DNA of 27,710 bases, taken from Clostridia bacterium. GTDB lineage: Bacteria > Bacillota > Clostridia > TANB77 > CAG-508. The notes under the pieces are model-generated. The model saw only the letters and a list, made by a program, of their open reading frames with translations, did no database searches and was not told where the DNA came from. Of this stretch, positions 25,453 to 27,710 are shown one piece after another (positions within the stretch are counted from its first letter, which is position 1; each line of letters opens with the position of its first letter). Both the position numbers and the translations under genes were made by a program. The stretch is taken from contig CAAGQX010000081.1 in assembly GCA_900772235.1 (NCBI GenBank), positions 1-27,710 on the forward strand. The letters are read 5' to 3'.

Positions 25453-26217
25453 GTGGCAAAAATAATAGCAATAGTAAATCAAAAAGGTGGAGTCGGAAAG
25501 ACTACAACCACAGTTAATTTGAGTGCTGCACTTGCAAAAAAAGGTAAAAAAGTATTACTAATAGATGAAGATCCACAAGGTAATGCAACAAGTGGAGTAG
25601 GAGTAAACAAAAATCAAGAAAAATCTGTTTATGATGTAATAATAACAGATACAGAAATTTCTGAAACAATTATTGAAAGCAGTATTAAAAAATTATATGT
25701 ATGTCCTTCAAATATAAATTTAGCAGGAGCAGAAGTAGAATTAGTCCCAATGATGGCAAGAGAAAATAAGTTAAAAGAGAAATTAGAAGAAGTAAAAGAT
25801 AAATTTGACTATATTATAATTGATTGTCCACCATCATTAGGTTTACTTACAATAAATGCACTTACTGCAGCAAATTCAATAATAATACCAATACAATGTG
25901 AATACTATGCATTAGAAGGTGTTGGACAACTTATGAACACAATAAATTTAATAAAAAAACAACTTAATAAAGAGTTGTATATAGAAGGTGTTGTTCTTAC
26001 AATGAATGATGCAAGAACAAACTTATCAAACCAAGTTATAAGCGAAGTAAAAAAATTCTTTAAAAATAATGTTTATAAAACAATAATTCCAAGAAATGTA
26101 AAGCTAAGTGAAGCACCAAGTTATGGTATGCCAATAACAACATATGCACCTCTTTCTAAAGGTGCTAGATGCTATGAAAAGCTTGCAGGAGAAGTATTAA
26201 AAGGAAACAAAAATTAA
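25453..26217 (+). CDS. parA: Chromosome partitioning ATPase ParA (Soj)
   Basis: 254 residues from a GTG start, the usual length. The deviant Walker A KGGVGKT is at residues 11-17 and the Walker B-like IIIDCPPSLG follows mid-protein. It binds DNA non-specifically in its ATP form and, with ParB, segregates origins and can regulate DnaA. Start choice: an open frame runs upstream to 25396, but that start lies within the promoter; GTG at 25453 has AGGAGGG about 7 bases before it. parB follows 18 bases after the stop. Confidence 0.97.
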   Translation: MAKIIAIVNQKGGVGKTTTTVNLSAALAKKGKKVLLIDEDPQGNATSGVGVNKNQEKSVYDVIITDTEISETIIESSIKKLYVCPSNINLAGAEVELVPMMARENKLKEKLEEVKDKFDYIIIDCPPSLGLLTINALTAANSIIIPIQCEYYALEGVGQLMNTINLIKKQLNKELYIEGVVLTMNDARTNLSNQVISEVKKFFKNNVYKTIIPRNVKLSEAPSYGMPITTYAPLSKGARCYEKLAGEVLKGNKN

Positions 26218-26235
26218 GTATAAGGAGAGAGAAAA

Positions 26236-27106
26236 ATGGCAAAAATGACAGGATTAGGAAAAGGATTAGATGCATTATTTACAAATAGTGTAGAAACACC
26301 AGAAGAGGAAAAAGTACAAGAAGGAGAAGTAATACAAAATTTAAAATTAATAGATGTTGAACCAAATAAAAATCAACCAAGACAAAGATTTGATAGTGAG
26401 AAAATAGATGAGCTTGCCGAATCAATAAAAGAATATGGTGTTATTCAACCAATTATAGTTACAAAAGAAGAAGATCACTATAAAATTGTTGCAGGAGAAA
26501 GAAGATGGAGAGCAGCTAAAAAGGCTGGTATAAGCGAAATACCGGCAATTGTAAGAGAATATTCAGAACAAACTAATAAGGAAATTGCATTGATAGAAAA
26601 TATTCAAAGAGAAAATTTAAATCCTATTGAAAAAGCAAGAGCACTACAAGAACTTATTAATAAATACAATTTAACACAACAACAATTATCTGATAAATTA
26701 GGAATAAGCAGAAGTGGTATAGCAAATACGGTAAGAATACTAAACTTAGATAAAAGAGTTATAGATTTAGCTCAAGAAGGGAAATTAACAGAAGGACATT
26801 GCAAAACTTTATTGAGAATAGAGGATCCAGATAAACAATATGAAACAGCTAAATATATGATTGAAAGTGGAGATAGTGTAAGGGAAGCAGAAAGACAAAT
26901 AGAAAGAAAACAAGCAAAACGGAAACAAACCACCCAAAAAGACAAACAATACAAGATATAATGCGTTATACAGAGACATAGAAGATTCTTTTAGAAGTTT
27001 CTTTGGTTCAAAAGTAAAAATAAATGCAGGAAAAAGAGCTGGCAAAATAATTATTGAATACTCTTCAAATGAAGAATTAGCAAGGCTTTTGGAAATAGTA
27101 AAATAA
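26236..27106 (+). CDS. parB: Chromosome partitioning protein ParB (Spo0J), split by +1 shift at a CGG codon
   Basis: CTPase clamp that loads at parS sites. The N-terminal LGKGLDALF contacts ParA; ENIQRENLNPIEKA and GERRWRAAKKAG (CTP-binding boxes) and a helix-turn-helix (LTQQQLSDKLGISRSGIANT) follow. In the zero frame the protein stops at 26961 without its C-terminal domain. CGG at 26920-26922 (codon 229) is the break point: skipping C gives GNKPPKKTNNTRYNALYRD and then a complete dimerisation domain ending EYSSNEELARLLEIVK at 27106. The total is 290 codons plus one base, a normal ParB length (289 residues). It is either a programmed +1 shift, a mutation, or a sequencing error. Confidence 0.9.
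26917..26925 (+). other. Candidate +1 frameshift site in parB (AAA CGG AAA)
   Basis: An in-frame CGG in the linker between the helix-turn-helix domain and the C-terminal domain. Skipping C puts the ribosome on GGA AAC and restores the rest of ParB. In the zero frame, 12 codons follow before TAA, exactly as in virB4. Confidence 0.55.
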
Positions 27107-27139
27107 GCTCTAAACAAAATTTTTAGGAGTTAATATTAT

Positions 27140-27556
27140 ATGACAGTTTTATATACAGTAATAGCTTTAATAACCTTTATAATTATTATTTTAATATTGG
27201 GAAAAATAGATTTTAACGAAAAACCTAAAAAATATATTTTGCAAATAGTATCTGGTATATATAATATGTTTTTAGGGTATATTGATACATATGTAATACT
27301 AATAATATATGCATTTTTTGCGAATATGCCTAAAGGTAGTAGTTATGAAGTTCCAAGTTCAGAAGCAGGTTTCAATTTCTTTTTAGGATTAATAATACTT
27401 GGAATTTATTTAATAATTTTAATACCAATTAATATTTATGCAAAGCGAAAAGGAAAAATAAAACCAAGTGTTTACATAATTGCAAACACAATAGCAACAA
27501 TAACAGGAATAACGCTATTTTGGATATTTATTGGGAAAAATAAAAGACTGCTTTAA
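27140..27556 (+). CDS. Small integral membrane protein of unknown function
   Basis: 138 residues with four probable membrane helices: residues 2-22 (LYTVIALITFIIIILILG), about 42-63, about 80-101 (FFLGLIILGIYLIILIPINI), and about 110-132. Charged loops (DFNEKPKKY, KRKGKIKPS) separate them. I do not recognise the family. It starts 33 bases after parB with an AGGAG site about 10 bases upstream, so it may be part of the parAB transcript. No function can be given. Confidence 0.8.
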   Translation: MTVLYTVIALITFIIIILILGKIDFNEKPKKYILQIVSGIYNMFLGYIDTYVILIIYAFFANMPKGSSYEVPSSEAGFNFFLGLIILGIYLIILIPINIYAKRKGKIKPSVYIIANTIATITGITLFWIFIGKNKRLL

Positions 27557-27586
27557 TGGTAATTTTTGAAAAAAAGTGGATTTTGC

Positions 27587-27615
27587 TTGACAAAACTGCT
27601 AGTACATGTTAAACT
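27587..27615 (+). promoter_or_regulatory. Promoter of tRNA-Ser
   Basis: Perfect TTGACA (27587-27592), 17-base spacer, TAAACT (27610-27615), 18 bases before the tRNA. Confidence 0.75.
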
Positions 27616-27633
27616 ATTCAAGTAGCAAAATTT

Positions 27634-27710
27634 GCAGAGGTGGTCGAGTTGGTTTATGGCACCAGTCTTGAAAATTGGCGTAGGTTTGTAGCCTACCGTG
27701 GGTTCGAATC
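27634..27710 (+). tRNA. tRNA-Ser (anticodon UGA), 3' end outside the window
   Basis: The acceptor strand GCAGAGG starts at 27634. The D arm contains GGTCGAGTTGG. The anticodon stem CCAGT/ATTGG holds the loop CTTGAAA, with anticodon TGA at 27669-27671. The long variable arm has a GTAGG/CCTAC stem, typical of class II tRNA-Ser. The T arm is cut at GGTTCGAATC by the window end. Confidence 0.95.

Noticed and set aside
1..27710. CRISPR array
   Set aside because: No regularly spaced direct repeats were seen anywhere in the window.

Overview
The window is the chromosomal replication-origin region of a low-GC, Gram-positive-type bacterium, most likely an uncultured Clostridia (Bacillota). Evidence: the dnaA-dnaN-recF-gyrB and rpmH-rnpA-yidD-yidC-jag-mnmE-mnmG-rsmG-parA-parB blocks in Firmicutes order, strong AGGAGG ribosome binding sites, TTGACA/TATAAT promoters with 17-bp spacers, AT-rich codon use, and a GyrB TOPRIM segment (LPLWGK) that I associate with Clostridia from memory. 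The species cannot be named from sequence alone.

Layout. oriC lies between dnaN and dnaA (about 16564-16880), with at least eight DnaA-box-like 9-mers and a DnaA-trio-like triplet run. All protein genes left of it are on the minus strand: dnaA, dnaN, recF, gyrB; then an island of seven genes with its own promoter and terminator (DUF4160, DUF2442, a TraC-like protein, a VirB4 ATPase, a CpaE/ParA-like P-loop protein, a helical protein, an Rpn-type nuclease); then gyrA and a small unknown gene, prfA, ftsA and the 5' part of ftsZ. All genes right of dnaA are on the plus strand, from rpmH to parB, a small membrane protein and a partial tRNA-Ser(UGA). A 195-bp MITE-like element with perfect 31-bp terminal inverted repeats sits between mnmG and rsmG. 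The 620-bp gap between gyrB and the island holds no ORF but has several hairpins whose G-U pairs favour a plus-strand RNA.

Main observation. Two genes, virB4 and parB, are each split by a +1 shift. In both, the shift falls exactly at a CGG codon followed by AAA, and skipping the C restores a full-length, motif-perfect protein (GTSGSGKS Walker A in VirB4; the C-terminal dimerisation domain in ParB). By eye, these are the only two in-frame CGG codons among about 8,300 codons in 27 genes. This suggests that CGG is unassigned or very slow here and acts as a +1 frameshift signal. The main alternative is a sequence-specific insertion error at ACGGAAA. VirB4 also lacks any ATG/GTG/TTG start and seems to begin at ATT.

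How the genes work together: initiation and elongation of replication (dnaA, dnaN, recF, gyrase), origin segregation (parAB), cell division (ftsA, ftsZ), translation and tRNA modification (prfA, rpmH, rnpA, mnmE, mnmG, rsmG) and membrane protein insertion (yidD, yidC, jag) form the housekeeping core. The orphan VirB4 island is the accessory part.
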